Below are positions 50,448 to 62,000 of a stretch of DNA of 64,000 nt, in pieces. This DNA is from Emergomyces orientalis (lineage: Eukaryota > Ascomycota > Eurotiomycetes > Onygenales > Ajellomycetaceae). Made by a program: the position numbers and the translations under genes. The notes under the pieces are model-generated. The model did no database searches and had not been told where the DNA came from. It saw nothing but the letters and a program-made list of their open reading frames with translations. The DNA lies in assembly GCA_002110485.1 (NCBI GenBank), contig MOWL01000047.1:496001-560000 (forward strand). Reading direction: 5' to 3'. The stretch's first letter is position 1. Each line of letters begins with the position of its first letter.

Positions 50448-50653
50448 TGTAAGGGGCGAGCAATTAGGTATGAAAGAACTATATTGTGCCTAATATACAA
50501 GAAGAAAAGCTTAAGAAAGAAAAGAGAAAGAAAAGAAAGAAGTGCAAAGAGTGTGTAGAAAAGTGCACACAGATTGCAAGTGAGGGCTAGTCACTAGCGC
50601 GGGAGCTGGCTAGCCCAAGTCCACATAATTATATAGAAGTTCAATTTCTGACA
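50448..50653 (-). repeat. 3' LTR of gypsy relic C
   Basis: On the minus strand this block begins TGTCAGAAATTG and ends GCTCGCCCCTTACA, giving TG...CA ends over 206 bp. It is preceded on that strand by a purine-rich tract (GGAAGAGGAGAAGAGAGGTA) that looks like a polypurine tract. Only one LTR is in the window, so it rests on ends plus context. Confidence 0.6.
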
Positions 50654-50977
50654 TTACCTCTCTTCTCCTCTTCCATGATTCTTCACAGATAGTCATTGAG
50701 AGCCTGAGTCTTCTTCATTAGAGATGTCTTTATTCAGATAAAAGCAGTTCAGCTCACTCATTTAATCAGATAATACTTCTGATGATATCTAATCTTCTTC
50801 TTAAGAATTTTCTCAACATAGTACTCCTTGTGCTCATCAACATCTATGACCAGTGATTGAAGTTCATGACAGATTTGAGATGACAGCAGGTCTTCAGCAG
50901 CAGAACAAAGTAAATTCACATGAAAAACATTATGAATTCCAGATGACATGTTCAATTAATAGATATAAGAGTCAATT
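50448..50977 (-). mobile_element. Ty3/gypsy relic C (3' end only)
   Basis: Minus-strand remnant with the end of pol, polypurine tract and 3' LTR. The reading frame contains SGIHNVFHVNLL and EYYVEKIL, matching the integrase C-terminus/chromodomain boundary of Ty3/gypsy elements (compare SGIHDVFHTNLLH in element A). Four in-frame stops in the last 60 codons are all TGA, several at positions where a chromodomain has Trp. The upstream part is absent because the element is cut by the end of element B at 50978. Confidence 0.65.
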
Positions 50978-51266
50978 TGTAACAGGCCTACACCAAAGAG
51001 CTCGGCACTAATATAGATCTTATATAACAAAATAGAAAACATTAAGGAAAGAAGAGAAAAGAAAGAGAAATTCATCAGAGACAGAGATTTATACATGTAC
51101 GCAGTGAAGCTCTGAGCAGAGCTCTGGACAGAAGAATAGAAGTTTCAATAAGAGGGTTAGTTCAGGAATCGGAGCTTTCGGAGCGGAGAAACCATGGAGT
51201 GTACGCTTTCAGAGGTGTAGCGGGGGCGTAGTGGAATGGTCTATTAATCAGGTATAGCCTGTCACA
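50978..51266 (-). repeat. 3' LTR of gypsy element B
   Basis: 289-bp LTR in minus orientation (plus strand begins TGTAACAGG and ends CCTGTCACA). The part near 50978-51050 is clearly related to the end of the LTR of element A (shared GAGCTCGGCACTAATATAG and TTATATAACA). It is followed at 51267 by the complement of a polypurine tract (TTAGCCCCCCC). Confidence 0.75.
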
Positions 51267-51323
51267 TTAGCCCCCCCTTTCGCAGAGTGAGGGTTAAGTG
51301 ATAGGGTCATGAGCGCGTTGTTC
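51267..51323 (-). mobile_element. Gypsy element B, pol end and polypurine tract
   Basis: Minus-strand end of pol with a TAA stop about 30-50 nt before the LTR, then GCGAAAGGGGGGGCTAA. It is cut at 51323 by the copia insertion; 51319-51323 (TGTTC) is the left target-site copy. Confidence 0.7.
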
Positions 51324-51427
51324 TCATAGATAATGTGCATTATATCCTAACTAAACTAACTAGTGAACACGCTGGCAACTATATAATGGGGGACACGTGA
51401 CTATGGTAGCCCTAGTGTCATCCAACA
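51324..51427 (-). repeat. 3' LTR of the copia element
   Basis: 104 bp, matching 56228-56331 with a single G/A difference. On the minus strand it begins TGTTGGATGA and ends TATCTATGA. Confidence 0.93.
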
Positions 51428-51438
51428 CCCCCCCATGC
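51428..51438 (-). other. Polypurine tract of the copia element
   Basis: On the minus strand reads GCATGGGGGGG immediately before the 3' LTR, the expected plus-strand-DNA primer of LTR elements. Confidence 0.8.
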
Positions 51439-51536
51439 TAGGGCGCCCCAGAGCACGGCGGCACACCTAGTAGCTGCCCTCAAATCAATCAAAAAACACA
51501 CTAAATACACATAACTTTTAGATAGAACTAGGCACA

Positions 51537-54500
51537 TTATCTCATGCCCAATTCTCGCACAAAATCACTAAACGCAGGCCTCGCTAGCGGCTTCGTAAAG
51601 CCATCGGCCTTATTCGCCGTTGAGCCCACATTTTGAAGGCACACCTCATCCTTAGCCACAAGATCACGGAGAATATGATAATGAACCTCTATATGGCGAG
51701 ATCTCTTCGTTAAGGACTCTCCCTTAGCAAGATCCATGGCACCTCTATTATCAACCTGAAGATTGGACCGCACACGCCCCTTTTTCTGCAGTAAACCGGC
51801 ATCATGCAACATATCATTCAACCATATCAACTCGCAAGCAGCCTCACTAGCAGCAATATACTCTGCCTCCGTTGTAGATTTAGCCGTAGAGGCCTGCCGC
51901 TGCGAACGCCATGACACAGGGGCTCCATTAATCATGATCACATAGCCCGAAGTTGATTTAAACTGGGGATCTGCTCCCGCCCAGTCCGAGTCACAATATG
52001 CTGTAGGAGTCAATCCATCCTCACTAATCTCTCCTTTATAAAGAATGCCCACTCGCCTCGTCTTCTTAACGTACCGTAGAACCTGCTTTAAGGCCGCCCA
52101 GCACGCCTTGTTCGGCCGTGCATTAAATCGCGATAAATAGTTGACCGCGAAAGCCAGATCAGGCCTACTGCACATAACCAGATACTGAAGAGATTCTAAC
52201 CCATGATGATATCTAGTAGTCATAAAATCATCATCTAGACCTCCACTCTCATCTGGCAAGAACTCAAGCTTCAAACCCGCCGCCATAGGAATGCCAGCCA
52301 GATTGACCTTATTCATGCCAAAGTCCTCTAAGATCTCATCAATATAGCGGCTCTGCGTGACCGCTAAATCACCATTCTCATGATATTTAACCTCCATGCC
52401 CAAGTACGGCTTATCTTCATCAACTCTCTTAGTCTCAAATCTCTTTGCTATTTCAGCCAGAACCCAGTTCAACTCATTCTCATCAGGTCCTGTAACCCGG
52501 CAGTCATCCACATGCAGCGTTAAATAAACCTTCCGAATGGGATGATATAGAAATCCGCCATCGTATGGTGAGACACGAAAGCCCAAAGAGATCAGGTGCT
52601 CTGTTGCAACAAAATACCATGTTCTCGCAGCCTGTTTCATGCCATATAGGCTCTGCCGTACCAGCCCAACCAGTCCCCCTCTACCATGTTTAACGCCCGT
52701 AGGGAGCTGCATATAAATCATCTCATGCTGCGGCAGTATTCCATTCAGGAACGCAGAGACGTAGTCAATCGACTTCAACACCCATCCTCGAGCCGCAGAG
52801 ATCGCGAACAGGCCTCTAGTAGTAGGACCCGAAACAACCGCTGCATATGACTTAGTATAGTGAACACCTTCCTGTTGAAGAAAGCCCCTAACCACCCATC
52901 ATGCACGAAAACGAATGGTTTCACCATTGTTATTAAACTTCCAGTTGTACACCCACTTGCCAGTGAGAACATTCATATCCGGAGTTCATTCAACCACAAT
53001 ATAGATCTTCTTTTCCTGAAACATCTCAACCTCCTTCTTCATAGCCTCCAGCCAATAGTCCCAATCAGGGCTCCGTTTAGCCTCAGCTAGAGTAGTCGGA
53101 CGATCTGTAAGAGTACTGAGAACAGGCGCCTCACTAGTGGCAGAGCTATCACACTTCTCATCCTCTAGAAGATCCATCTCATTATTAAGAAGATAAGCTG
53201 GCTCGATAGCCTCATCAAGCTCGCCATTAACTAGCATCTTCATAACGTATGGCTTTTCCTTTGCAAGTCGCCGCAAAAGACCATGCTGCCATTCACTCAG
53301 TGCATCTAGCACATCCAACTCCTGCGGGAGATCATTCAGCTTAGACACCAGCATAACTGCATTAATAACTGTCTTATCTGTAAGATTCTCATCAAAAACC
53401 ACATCATGAGCAATCTCTAAACGTTTTGTAACAGGATCCCACAGTCGATATTGATGTAGGCCCTGATAGCCCACAAACCGCCACTCCCTGCCATCCGTAC
53501 GGTCCGCAAGCTTATTTGTAACCTGAAGATTCTTCTTGTAGGCCTTACATCCCCATCTGTGCAGCCAGCCAGTGGCAGGCTGAATCCCCATCCAGGCTTC
53601 AAAAGGAGTCAGCGGACTGCCTCCCTTACAGCCATAAAGCTTAGCGGAAGTAGAAGACATATTAATCATCATAACAGTTATCTGCATTGCTTCTCTCCAG
53701 AGCTCTCTAGAGAGTTCACTGTCAAACAGCAAGCTTCTTGTCTTTTCAATTATAATGCGGTTCGTACGTTCCGCGGGACCATTCAACTGTGGAGTATATG
53801 GAGTAGTCATCTCATAGATGATGCCTCGCTCCACGCAAAACGCCTTCAATTCCTCACTCTTAAACTCGCTACCGCCATCCCAGTGCAAGGTTCCAACTCG
53901 CCACTGAGCAGTGGCCTCAATTGATGCAACAAAGATCTTCAATCTCGCTGTAACCTCTGCCTTCGAGGCTAAGAGTATAACCCATCTATACCTAGTCGCA
54001 TCATCGGTAATACTCATCCAGTAATTCGCCCCCCCAGACGTGGGAACCTCATCTTCATTATACAACATATGACCTCCTCCAGCGAGGTCTATAAAGAGAC
54101 GCATAGCAGGCTTTATAGCCCGTGTCATCGGTTCAAACACAGGACAAGTCATTTTAGCCTGCACACAGACCTTGCAAAAGGGCAAAGTCCTGGGTCCCTC
54201 AATCAACATCCCCATGCGAGGATCCGCCGCCATTTTCACAATATTCATTGAGTTGAGATGGCCTAGCCTTAAATGTCATTGCAATATTGACAGTTTCATA
54301 GCTGACCACGCAGCCTCACTAGACAGCATCAGCAGAGAGTCATCATCTTGTTCTCTCATCACATTCACAGCGTCAAACCTGCCATTCGGCATCGCAAACT
54401 GAATCAAATTCTGTACCTCCGGCGGCTTTTCCACCACATAGATATCCTTGTCATTCAAAACAGCTGTAAAACTGAACATCCTGTCAGGAGAGGTCACCAG

Positions 54501-56123
54501 AATGGAGTGCGTATTCTCATATGTTACCTGTTTAAAGGTAAACCCCTCTCGTACAAGCTTGCCAAAGCTCATAAGATTGACCTCCAAGTTCGGGACATAG
54601 CGAGCATTTTTCAACTGTACGTCCGCCCCATCCACAGGCACACGCACCGTGCCAACCGCTGACGCAGGGACCATAGTTCCATCCGCCATCTCTAGTATAA
54701 CATTGGAAGCCTTTGAACTCCCCGTAACCAGTTCTCTGCAGGGCATGGCATGAGCTCCAGAGCCAGAGTCTAGGATCCATGTGCTCGCACCACTGCTAGT
54801 CTTCTCTGCAGTATGAAACAACTGCTTCACTACATTATGCATCAGTGCAGAACTGTCTTTAACATCATTCTTAGCACTTTTTGCAGTCTGTCTCTCATTC
54901 TTCTTCTCATCTTTCTTCTCATCTTTCTTCTTCTTCTTCTTGCAGTTAGCTGCTATATGCCTGATCTTCTCACAATTATAGCAACATCTTTCTTTCTGTC
55001 TAGTCTCTCCAGAAGAGTCTTCTTCTGCTGTACAAGACTGTCCAGGACTTTCACTCTCTTGAGCATTATTCATTGATGCTTTAGAGAAATTCTTAGAGAG
55101 TTCCTCCACAGACAATCTCATCATTATATCACAGTATAGATCTAGAAGATCATTTTCAAGAGGCTCAGCAGTGGGATCTCTCTCAATAGCATCCATATGA
55201 TTCTTAATGAAGGTCGCCCATTTATTACTCACTCCCGTGAGCAATTGGTCAAAGAACATGGAATTCTGAGCAGAAAACTCTATGCAAATATATTCAGTTC
55301 TAATGGCTAGCAAATGCTCAATAAATGCTTGATTAGACCTCTTCATAGCAGCTGTTAACATCAAGAGCTTCTTGTACAATCTAGTTCACTGTATAATTGG
55401 TCTCTCAGCAAAGGTCTCCTCAACCACAGACCATAGCATATAAGCAGATAGCCAATTATCCCCTGACAATGTAAAATGAGCCCTCGCCTGCATAGAAATA
55501 GAAGACCATATATATTCATAGAGCCAACTATTCCTCTTCTTTCAGAGTTGCTGCATGCAGACACTAGCTCTCTCAGCAGAACCCACCTTCTTATTGTCTA
55601 GAATATCACTAGTTTCAGAATGCTCAACAGTCTGAAGAACATTCTCTCTCCACATTGAATAGTTCACAAAATCAAGAAGTTGTACAGGCTCTGCAATCAG
55701 TTCCACCTGCTGTTTAAACTGCTTAATGATCTTCATAATAGAAGGTGTCTTTCCCTTCTGCTGCAGATAGTCCGCAACATCCACATTCAGATCATCATTC
55801 ATAGAGCCTGCATCTCTATTGACTCTCATTCTCTCAATCTCATGCTGAAGCCTCACAATCTCCAGCTTCATATGGACAGTCTCCGTATCCTCCTGGTCTC
55901 GCTGACCGGAGCTTGAGTGATCGGACATCGGGTCTTCAAACTCACTGCCTGATCCTTCCAATGTTAACTCACGAGCCTCCATAGGCCTCCGGTGAACTGT
56001 TGCAGGTGTCAGCAAAGACCCGCTCTCGTTTCTAACCTCATTATCAGGTGTCTGCATACATCTATTCGGCGGGACGTACTCTCTCGTTAAATCTGGTGCA
56101 CTGCCCGATCGTAGATTAACCAT
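51537..56123 (-). pseudogene. Copia Gag-Pol polyprotein frame with five in-frame TGA codons
   Basis: One continuous frame of about 1528 codons from ATG at 56121-56123 to TAA at 51537-51539, with no frameshift. It is interrupted only by TGA (55542-55544, about 55386, 54276-54278, 52986-52988 and 52899-52901). Domains: Gag with zinc knuckle CYNCEKIRHIAANC (54942-54983); protease with WILDSGSGAHAM (about 54740-54780); integrase with HLRLGHLN and CKVCVQAKMTC, then FIDLAGG, LHWDGGSEF and NGPAERTNR for the DDE triad; reverse transcriptase with the active site LHVDDCR (about 52498-52519; His in place of the common Tyr); RNase H with AYCDSDWAG, STTEAEYIA and the terminal ADGFTKPLARPAF. Whether the TGA codons inactivate it or are read through is discussed in the findings; on a plain reading the element is non-autonomous. 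Confidence 0.9.
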
Positions 56124-56214
56124 CGAACAATAGTACGCGAAGGAATGGACCTAGTCTCCCTTCAAACCACTAACCAATACACACTAACCAATAGTACTAA
56201 CGCAGTGTACTAGA

Positions 56215-56227
56215 GGGCCTCATAACC
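56215..56227 (-). other. Primer binding site of the copia element (initiator tRNA-like)
   Basis: Directly adjacent to the 5' LTR; on the minus strand it reads GGTTATGAGGCCC. Copia-type elements often use the anticodon arm of initiator tRNA-Met, whose complement begins GGTTATG(A/G)GCCC. The match has one extra base, so the assignment is good but not exact. Confidence 0.65.
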
Positions 56228-56331
56228 TCATAGATAATGTGCATTATATCCTAACTAAACTAACTAGTGAACACGCTGGCAACTATATAATGGGGGACAC
56301 GTGACTATGGTAGCCCTAGTATCATCCAACA
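56228..56331 (-). repeat. 5' LTR of the copia element
   Basis: 104 bp matching 51324-51427; carries the promoter for minus-strand transcription. Followed by the right target-site copy TGTTC (56332-56336). Confidence 0.93.
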
Positions 56332-57441
56332 TGTTCCCATCATTCAAGGGCCGCTGTTTTGGACAGCGCGGAGCCTGGGGTCCAGGTCAGGTGATCATAG
56401 CCAACCCATTTCATGAGATATTGTCAGCCGCGGCCACAGAATCTTTTGTCTAGAATGTCTTCTATCTCTCATTCAAGTTTGTTGTCTTCTTCTATGATCC
56501 CTAGTGGTTGCCAGTCGGACATCAGTTGAGAAGGGAATGGGTCGGTGACAGCACAGTGCAGCAAGCTTGTATGAAAAACATCATGGATTCCAGACAGAGT
56601 GTTAAAGCAGTAGTTGTGACTGTTGAGAACTTCCACAACTTTGTATTTCACATGGCAGTAATCTAGCATGCATGATGAGTGTGTGATTTGTATATTTCTG
56701 AGATTTAATTATATGAGGTCTTCTATTTTATACTGTTCAGCAGAATCTTGTTGTATGTTAGCTTGATCTTCTTGATCCTGCTTCACACTCATCATGAAGA
56801 CTTCTGCTCAGTCACAGACATCTTGAAGCTTTGTTACTATATTGTCCATGATTTGGACTGGGCTGTGAGAGTTTGATGTGAGCTGCATGAATTCTAGAAG
56901 ATTAAGTATTTTCATGTGATAGTCATGTATAAGAAAGAATAAGTTTATGTCTGTTAAGACTGCATCTCAGCCATTAATAGCAACTTCAGTGTGCAGAAGA
57001 AGGTCATGCCAGTCATTCTGTGAATAGTTGCAGAACTTACAGAGATAATTCTTCACTGTTTGAATCATTTACTTTGATGTGTCATCAGTCTCTGAGTGAT
57101 AGGCAGTTGACAGGCAGTGTATGATTTTGAGAATCTGGCAGATTCTTGTTCAGAGAGCTTCTATAAATTGATAATCTTGATCTAATACTATTGATCTTGA
57201 TAAGCTGTGCATTCAGTAGAATGAGCTTTGTAGAAAGACTTCAATAACTTGTTCAGTATTTATTTTCTTGCAGAGTTCTAATATCACACTCTTGCTTAGT
57301 CAGTCAATAATTATCAACATATTCTTACAATCATTGCTTTCAGAGAGATTAACAGTGAAATTGATAGCTATATTTTATCAGATTCTGTCAGAAATATTGA
57401 ATAATTTGAGAAGTTCTTTTCTACAGTCTTTTCATGAGATG
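56332..57441 (-). mobile_element. Gypsy element B, integrase to chromodomain part (decayed)
   Basis: Minus-strand copy of the same region as element A 61680-62800. Integrase (matching A around TVYHSETDGSSEQTIQT and the KNYLCKF-type stretch), the block DYCHVKYKVVEVLNSHNY, SGIHDVFHTSLLH and a chromodomain-like end (QYLMKWVGYDHLTWTPGSAL) can be followed, with many C-to-T type changes and stops. TGA stands at the places where A has Trp or Arg (LE-W-EIE, GRG-R-QY, LE-R-WE); at least one TAA also occurs. The frame continues through the copia target site to the TAA near 51300. Confidence 0.8.
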
Positions 57442-57687
57442 TGTGATGGGCTACGCCCATGTTAGTAGACCATTCCGCTCGCATGCCAATGGAAGCTCCA
57501 TGGTTTTTGCCGACCTAGCGGCCACGCCAATCAGAAATATGATTATCCGCCCTGTCAGGCTCATAAAAGAATCTCATGTGTTCACACTCAAATGCTTTTC
57601 CTTTTCTTTTCTTTTCCTTAACATTTTCTACTTTTTGTTATATAAGACCTATATTAGTGCCGAGCTCTTCAGCATAGGCCTGTTACA
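57442..57687 (+). repeat. 5' LTR of gypsy element A
   Basis: 246 bp, TG...CA ends. Contains a TATA-like CATAAAAG (about 57562-57569) and, some 55 bp later, AACATTTTCTA (57620-57630), proposed as the RNA start used for self-priming. Confidence 0.93.
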
Positions 57688-57689
57688 CT

Positions 57690-57700
57690 TAGAAAATGTT
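57690..57700 (+). other. Proposed self-priming primer binding site of element A
   Basis: TAGAAAATGTT lies two bases after the 5' LTR and is the exact reverse complement of AACATTTTCTA inside the LTR (57620-57630). An 11-nt match between the site and the RNA 5' end is how Tf1/sushi-type chromoviruses prime without a tRNA. No convincing tRNA 3'-end match was seen. Confidence 0.65.
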
Positions 57701-57902
57701 CATTTGTATTCTTATGAGGAACGATTATTCGACTATCTGAACACATAACAACGCGTAAGAAATAAAGAAGACGACTAGCTAGCAGTCATTGAACCCCTAC
57801 TAGATAGAAGAAGCTTGCTCATCAATCATCTTGGCCCCGCAACTAGATCTCACGAAAGAGACATATCAGCGAAAGACCTGAGAGTTCTGATATCCCAGAC
57901 AT

Positions 57903-59090
57903 ATGAAGTTTTCATATGAATACTCCCCTGAACCTGAAGAATCCTCCAGCAAAGAATTCCAAGACACAACATTGTCAGTCATCATGAACGATATCGGTGA
58001 ACCCTCAATGGCAGCGAACATCAATGAGATGCCACAGTGACTTCAAACAATGTTGAAACTGCAGCAGCAGCAGATCACTGACATGCACGCGAACCAGCAA
58101 CGTCAATATAAAGAGATTCAGTGACAACTGACAAGTCAGACCCCTGCCGCGGAAGCCGCAACACCTCTGTCAGCAGAATCTGTAGAGGTGTCAACGAAGT
58201 CTAGCACAGCACAACCACCAAAAGAATGTCTAAGCACTCCCATGTACTTCGACGCTTCTGACCTCACCTTATACTCGCCGTGGAAGTTGGAGATGCTTGC
58301 AAAGCTAGATGTGAATGAAGATGCCATTGGTTCCTTGACCAATCAAGAATGGTATGTGTACGGCCGACTGAAGGATCGCGCCAGACAGAAGTTCCACCCA
58401 TGAATAGAAACCTGCGAACCATCACTTCGCACGCCTGAAAACATCTTCAAACACCTTGATATCTTGTTCAAGGATACAGCAACACAGCAGAAGGCGCTAG
58501 ACTGACTGCAGAATGCATGCCAGAGGAACACCTCTCTTACAACCTTTTTACCTGATTTCGACACTAAGATCTTAGAAGCAGGAGGCCAACTCTGGGAGAA
58601 TCAAATGAAGATCAGCATGCTGAAGAAAGCTTTGATATTTGAACTGCTGAAGACTCTTGTCAGTGTTGAAGAAGTCTTCACTTACAAGACATTCTGCATT
58701 CAATTATGAAGATTGGATGATTGTCTCACAAAGCTGAAGAGCATACAGACAGGTGGTGGTAGACATTATACTTCAGCTGCCAACATGCCGGCGACCAGGA
58801 ACAACACAGATGCAATGGATTGGGTGGACTCAAACACCTACGCTCAAGCTAGAGTCTCTGCTGCCTGACCGGGCTTCCGAGTCCCTGGACTGACAGCTGA
58901 AGAGGCGGCCGATCGACAACAACGCGGAGTCTGCATCAATTGCGAGCGTACAGGCCACATTGCTGCCAACTGCCGTTCTGACCATGTTCCACCTAAGAGA
59001 GTCCGCATCAACCACACCATAGTGAAAGAGGATTTGGGCGATGATGAAGAGAGTGTCTCAATGGAAGCTCCAAGGCAGGGAAAAGACTAG
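57903..59090 (+). pseudogene. Element A gag frame with six in-frame TGA codons
   Basis: Frame from ATG 57903 to TAG 59088-59090, 395 codons plus stop, with six internal TGA and no TAA, TAG or frameshift. After a Glu/Ser-rich and Gln-rich N-terminus comes a gag-like helical region (ASDLTLYSPWKLEMLAKL; WYVYGRLKDRARQKFHP) and a zinc knuckle CINCERTGHIAANC (58932-58973), which binds RNA. TGG (Trp) and CGA (Arg) are also used normally in the same frame. The terminal TAG lies just after a -1 frameshift site. Confidence 0.85.
59078..59084 (+). promoter_or_regulatory. Slippery heptamer GGGAAAA for -1 gag-pol frameshift
   Basis: Read in the gag frame as G GGA AAA, it fits the X XXY YYZ rule. A -1 slip moves ribosomes from gag (stop TAG two codons later) into the pol frame, which is open from here. 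The relation of the frames (pol = gag minus 1) agrees. A downstream pseudoknot was not established. Confidence 0.7.
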
Positions 59091-62000
59091 CTCCTGCGAA
59101 AACTCGCCAACAGGAGCTAGAGAAGGTTGGACAACAACAATTTGAAGAAAAGATGGCAATGGACGCGATTCTTGTATCTACTGTGATAGATAGCACGTAC
59201 AATATGAATGCCATGGTAGACAGCGGTCTATGCCATTATGCAATGATCAAATCTTCAATCGTAAAACGCCGTAACCTTCAGTGTATTCCTTTACCCAAGC
59301 CCCGACTCCTCACTGGATTCGACGGCCCGAAAGATGCTTACACCCGTTATATGATGAAATTAGATATAGACGTCGGCGGGCACCGACAAGAGAATGCTTA
59401 TGCATATGAGATAGAGAATCTAGATTACAATCTCATGCTAGAGATCTCTTGATTAGCTGAACAGAGCATTCTCTTGAACGCCCGAAACAGAATGCTCATC
59501 TTCCCTAATGGAGATTGTGTACATGAGAATGATGTTCATAGCACCATGAATCTCAAGCAGATCTCCGCGAATGCTTATGAACTGCTCTGAAAGAACTCCT
59601 GACAGAACTGCATGCAGCGGGACTGCATGACAATTTACTCAGCCAGCTTGGCTGACATTAAGAAAGCGCTCGACAAACTCACCACCACTAAACACACTGA
59701 TCCCCGTGCAAAGCTCCCGCGCCAATACCATGAATACCTAGACATCTTCTGAAAAGATGATGCCATTGAGAACCTATCTCCCCTACAAGGGCCTGGGGTA
59801 GATCATACAATCAAACTAGAGAAGCAAGATGGCAAGACTCCTGAACCCTCATGGGGGCCTCTCTATAGCATGTCTCGAGACGAACTCCTTCTCCTCCGCA
59901 AGACCCTCAATGATCTACTAGACAAAGGGTTCATACGCGTTAGCAATTCTCCCGCTGCAGCTCCTATCCTATTCACCAAGAAGCCAGGCGGCGGGCTCCA
60001 ATTTTGTGTAGACTATTGAGGGCTGAACCGCCTCATGAAGAAGGATTGATATCCTCTACCTCTCATCAATGAGACACTTGCTTGCATCGGGCACGCTTAA
60101 TGGTTCACCAAGCTGGATGTGGTTGCTGCATTTCATAAGATCCGCATCGCCGAAGGCGACGAATGGCTAACCACTTTCCAGACCCGATACAGTCTCTTTG
60201 AGTGGGTAGTCACACTGTTCGGGCTAGCTAACGCCCCTAGCACCTTTCAGAAATATATCAATTGGGCACTGCAAGATTTCCTTGATAAGTTCGTGTCTGT
60301 GTATCTGGATGACATTCTTATCTTCACCGATGGCTCCTGAAAAGAGCATCAAGAACATGTTCAGAAGGTGTTACAGTGGCTCTGTGAAGCCAGCCTGCTG
60401 ATAGACATAGACAAATGCGATTTCGAAGTTAAGACTACAAAATACCTGGGCTTCATCATAGAAGCGGGTAAGAGCATTCGGATGGATCCTGAAAAGGTCT
60501 CTGCTATTCTTGAATGGAAAGCCCCATGCACTGTGAAGAGTGTACGCAGCTTCATTGAATTTGTCAACTTCTATCAGTGATTTATACAAAACTTCTCAGA
60601 GATTGCCCGACCGCTCACAGAGCTCACCAAGAAGGAATCAGTCTTCCACTGGTCAGCGGCCGCCGAGGCCGCCTTTGTACGAATGAAAAAGATGTTCATC
60701 AGCACACCCCTACTAGTGACATTCAATCCCGACCGTGACATGATTGTGGAAGCTGACTCCTCCGGTTACATTACAGGAGGAGCCATACTGCAATATAATG
60801 ATGAAGGTGTCCTATGACCATGTGCCTTCATGTCCAAGAAACTCAGTCCTGCTGAGTGTAACTATGAGATCTATGACAAAGAACTTCTCATCATAATTTG
60901 CTGTCTTGAAGAATGGGACTCTGAGCTTCACAGTGTTGTGAAGTTTGAGATAATAACTGATCATAAGAACCTCAAGCACTTCACAACCACTCATAAGCTC
61001 ACAGAATGTCAGATGCGCTGGTCAGAGCTTCTTAACTGCTTTCATTTTACAATACACTACCGCCCCGGCTCAGAGAACTCCATGGCGGACGCACTCTCCT
61101 GACGAGAGCAAGACATGCCATCCGATGCAGTGAACACCTGCTGGACCAACCATGAACACCAAATCTTGGACCCAAGAATACTGATTAATCATGATAAGAC
61201 TGCACATGGAACCATTCGCGTGTCAGTAGTCAGAACACTCCCACTCCGAATCACCTCTGACATTGCCGATGTCTCTGACATCCCTTCCAAGACACTCTCT
61301 GAAGCACCTTCTGAAACATCTCTAGATGAGCTGTGGCGCCTGTCAGCTCTCGCTGACGAACAGCTCCAAGCTCTCACTGATGCCGTACACTGGAAGGCAC
61401 CCCGATTCCCCCCAGAACTACACGTGAGAACTGACATATCTGAATGCTCCATTGACAACAATAACACCCTTCAATTCTGTGGATGATGTTGGGTCCCGCA
61501 GTCTGAAACATTACGCACGCGAATCATGCAAGAGACGCACGACTCACGCATGTCTGGCCACCCAGGCTGTGAACAGCTATACCAAATGATATCACAAGGG
61601 TTCTACTGGTCTGAGATCTCAAATAGCATTCAACACTTCATTTAAAACTGCAATCACTGCTCATCAGTCATCTCATGGAAGAATTGTTGGAAAGGCCTCC
61701 TCAAACCACTCGACATTCCAGACTGAATATGATGAGATGTTGTCATTGATTTCACAGTGAACCTTTCTGAGAGCAAAGAATGCAAGAACATCATAATTAT
61801 TGTTGACCATCTAAGCAAGGGTGTAATACTAGAACCCTGCGATAAGATAGATACAGAACAGGTTGCTGAAGCTTTCCTATGAAGCCCATTCTACCGAATG
61901 CATGGACTGCCAAGATCAATTGTGTCAGACCGAGATCAACAGTTTGTAAGTGCTCTATGAATGAGAATCTGTCAGTTACTGAAGATCACACATCATCTAT

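Larger units (their letters stand above)
51324..56331 (-). mobile_element. Complete Ty1/copia LTR retrotransposon
   Basis: 5008 bp with two 104-bp LTRs differing at one base, a 5-bp target duplication TGTTC (51319-51323 and 56332-56336), a primer site next to the 5' LTR, a polypurine tract next to the 3' LTR, and one gag-pol frame in the order protease, integrase, reverse transcriptase, RNase H, which defines Ty1/copia. The near-identical LTRs indicate a recent insertion. It sits inside gypsy element B. Confidence 0.95.

Noticed and set aside
51319..56336. Reading TGA as one fixed extra amino acid (for example Trp only) in the retroelements
   Set aside because: TGA occupies both conserved Arg and conserved Trp sites, and TGG and CGA are also used in the same frames, so a simple code change is not supported.
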